Part shown: piece by piece, positions 58,857-59,009 of the stretch
Position numbering within the stretch: position 1 is the stretch's first letter
How the letters are laid out: each line of letters opens with the position of its first letter
Source of the DNA: TM7 phylum sp. oral taxon 352
GTDB lineage: Bacteria > Patescibacteriota > Saccharimonadia > Saccharimonadales > Saccharimonadaceae
Length of the DNA stretch: 59,009 bases
Direction: 5' to 3'
Assembly: GCA_007845355.1 (NCBI GenBank)
Contig: SDRQ01000003.1
Coordinates: forward strand, 1-59,009
Position numbers and translations under genes: made by a program
The notes under the pieces: model-generated
Databases searched by the model: none
What the model was told of the DNA's origin: nothing
Seen by the model: only the letters and a program-made list of their open reading frames with translations

Positions 58857-59009
58857 ATATAAATTCCTTAAGCACGAATTTCCTGGACAAGTTGTCGTTA
58901 TTGCTATTGTTACACCGAAATACCTCCGTTATCAACGAATGGCTAAGCGCATAGAGCGCCCAATGCAACCACACGAAGTTGATCAGCGCGACTGGTCAGA
59001 AATCGAGAA
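58846..59009 (+). pseudogene. C-terminal part of a dephospho-CoA-kinase-like/AAA nucleotide kinase (runs off window)
   Basis: In the +1 frame relative to the helicase fragment the sequence reads TWCEYKFLKHEFPGQVVVI, then TPKYLRYQRMAKR and HEVDQRDWSEIE, still open at the edge. The spacing and motif resemble the C-terminal lid half of CoaE-like P-loop kinases. Its P-loop half is not in the window. No start is visible, so it is a fragment joined to the helicase piece. Confidence 0.55.

Noticed and set aside
1-59009. CRISPR array, insertion sequence, integrase or prophage
   Set aside because: No regular direct-repeat/spacer pattern, transposase or integrase motif seen; the phage-lysozyme-like domain belongs to the secretion locus.

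Overview
The window reads as a piece of a Candidatus Saccharibacteria (TM7/Patescibacteria) chromosome that includes the replication origin. This is inferred from gene content, not from a search. The supporting features are the rpmH-rnpA-yidC-khpB / dnaA-dnaN origin order, short compact genes with tiny or overlapping spacers, a type IV secretion locus with many small paralogous pilin-like genes, LysM-free wall hydrolases, VanZ/RDD and ComF genes, and no biosynthetic operons. The genetic code is standard: several genes end in TGA and none needs TGA read as Gly.

Layout. 0-5.6 kb: surface-glycan export and assembly (ABC ATPase and permease, two GT4 and one GT2 glycosyltransferases, a GtrA-like flippase). 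5.6-10.5 kb: origin region, with DnaA-box clusters on both sides of dnaA. 10.5-25.6 kb: a minus-strand type IV secretion operon (two VirB6/TrbL-like channels, PrgI/VirB3-like, TraC-like, VirB4) followed by two peptidoglycan hydrolases and small anchored proteins. 27.2-29.5 kb: six tandem pilin-like genes on the plus strand, with a seventh at 32.2 kb. 29.6-42 kb: hsp20, comF, rlmH, tRNAs (Ser x3, Arg), vanZ-rdd, valS, femX-like, tsaD, murE, murF. 42-49 kb: a nuclease-like gene, CIRCE-groES-groEL, a sugar isomerase, a MacB-type ABC transporter, tRNA-Ser, an ATP-grasp enzyme and a folC remnant. 50-55.2 kb: ribonucleotide reductase region. 55.4-58.2 kb: argS, mscL, pyrH. Both window ends look rearranged: an imperfect palindrome at the left and a helicase/kinase junction at the right.

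The most interesting region is 49.98-54.95 kb. Three promoter regions each carry a pair of NrdR-box-like palindromes whose cores are exactly 32 bp apart. They precede (i) nrdA-nrdB, where NrdA lacks the usual C-terminal redox cysteines and NrdB has Phe in place of the radical Tyr (class Ic-like); (ii) a 57-residue protein that ends in a linker plus CxxC, very like the missing NrdA tail; and (iii) a roughly 550-nt transcription unit containing a strongly folded RNA of about 185 nt and a tiny Cys-rich protein whose start is buried in a hairpin. I propose this as a previously undescribed split-reductase/NrdR regulon.

A second general observation is that at least a dozen genes have a TATAAT-like -10 hexamer only 6-9 nt before the ATG and no Shine-Dalgarno sequence. 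This implies common leaderless transcription, and it revises several start codons.
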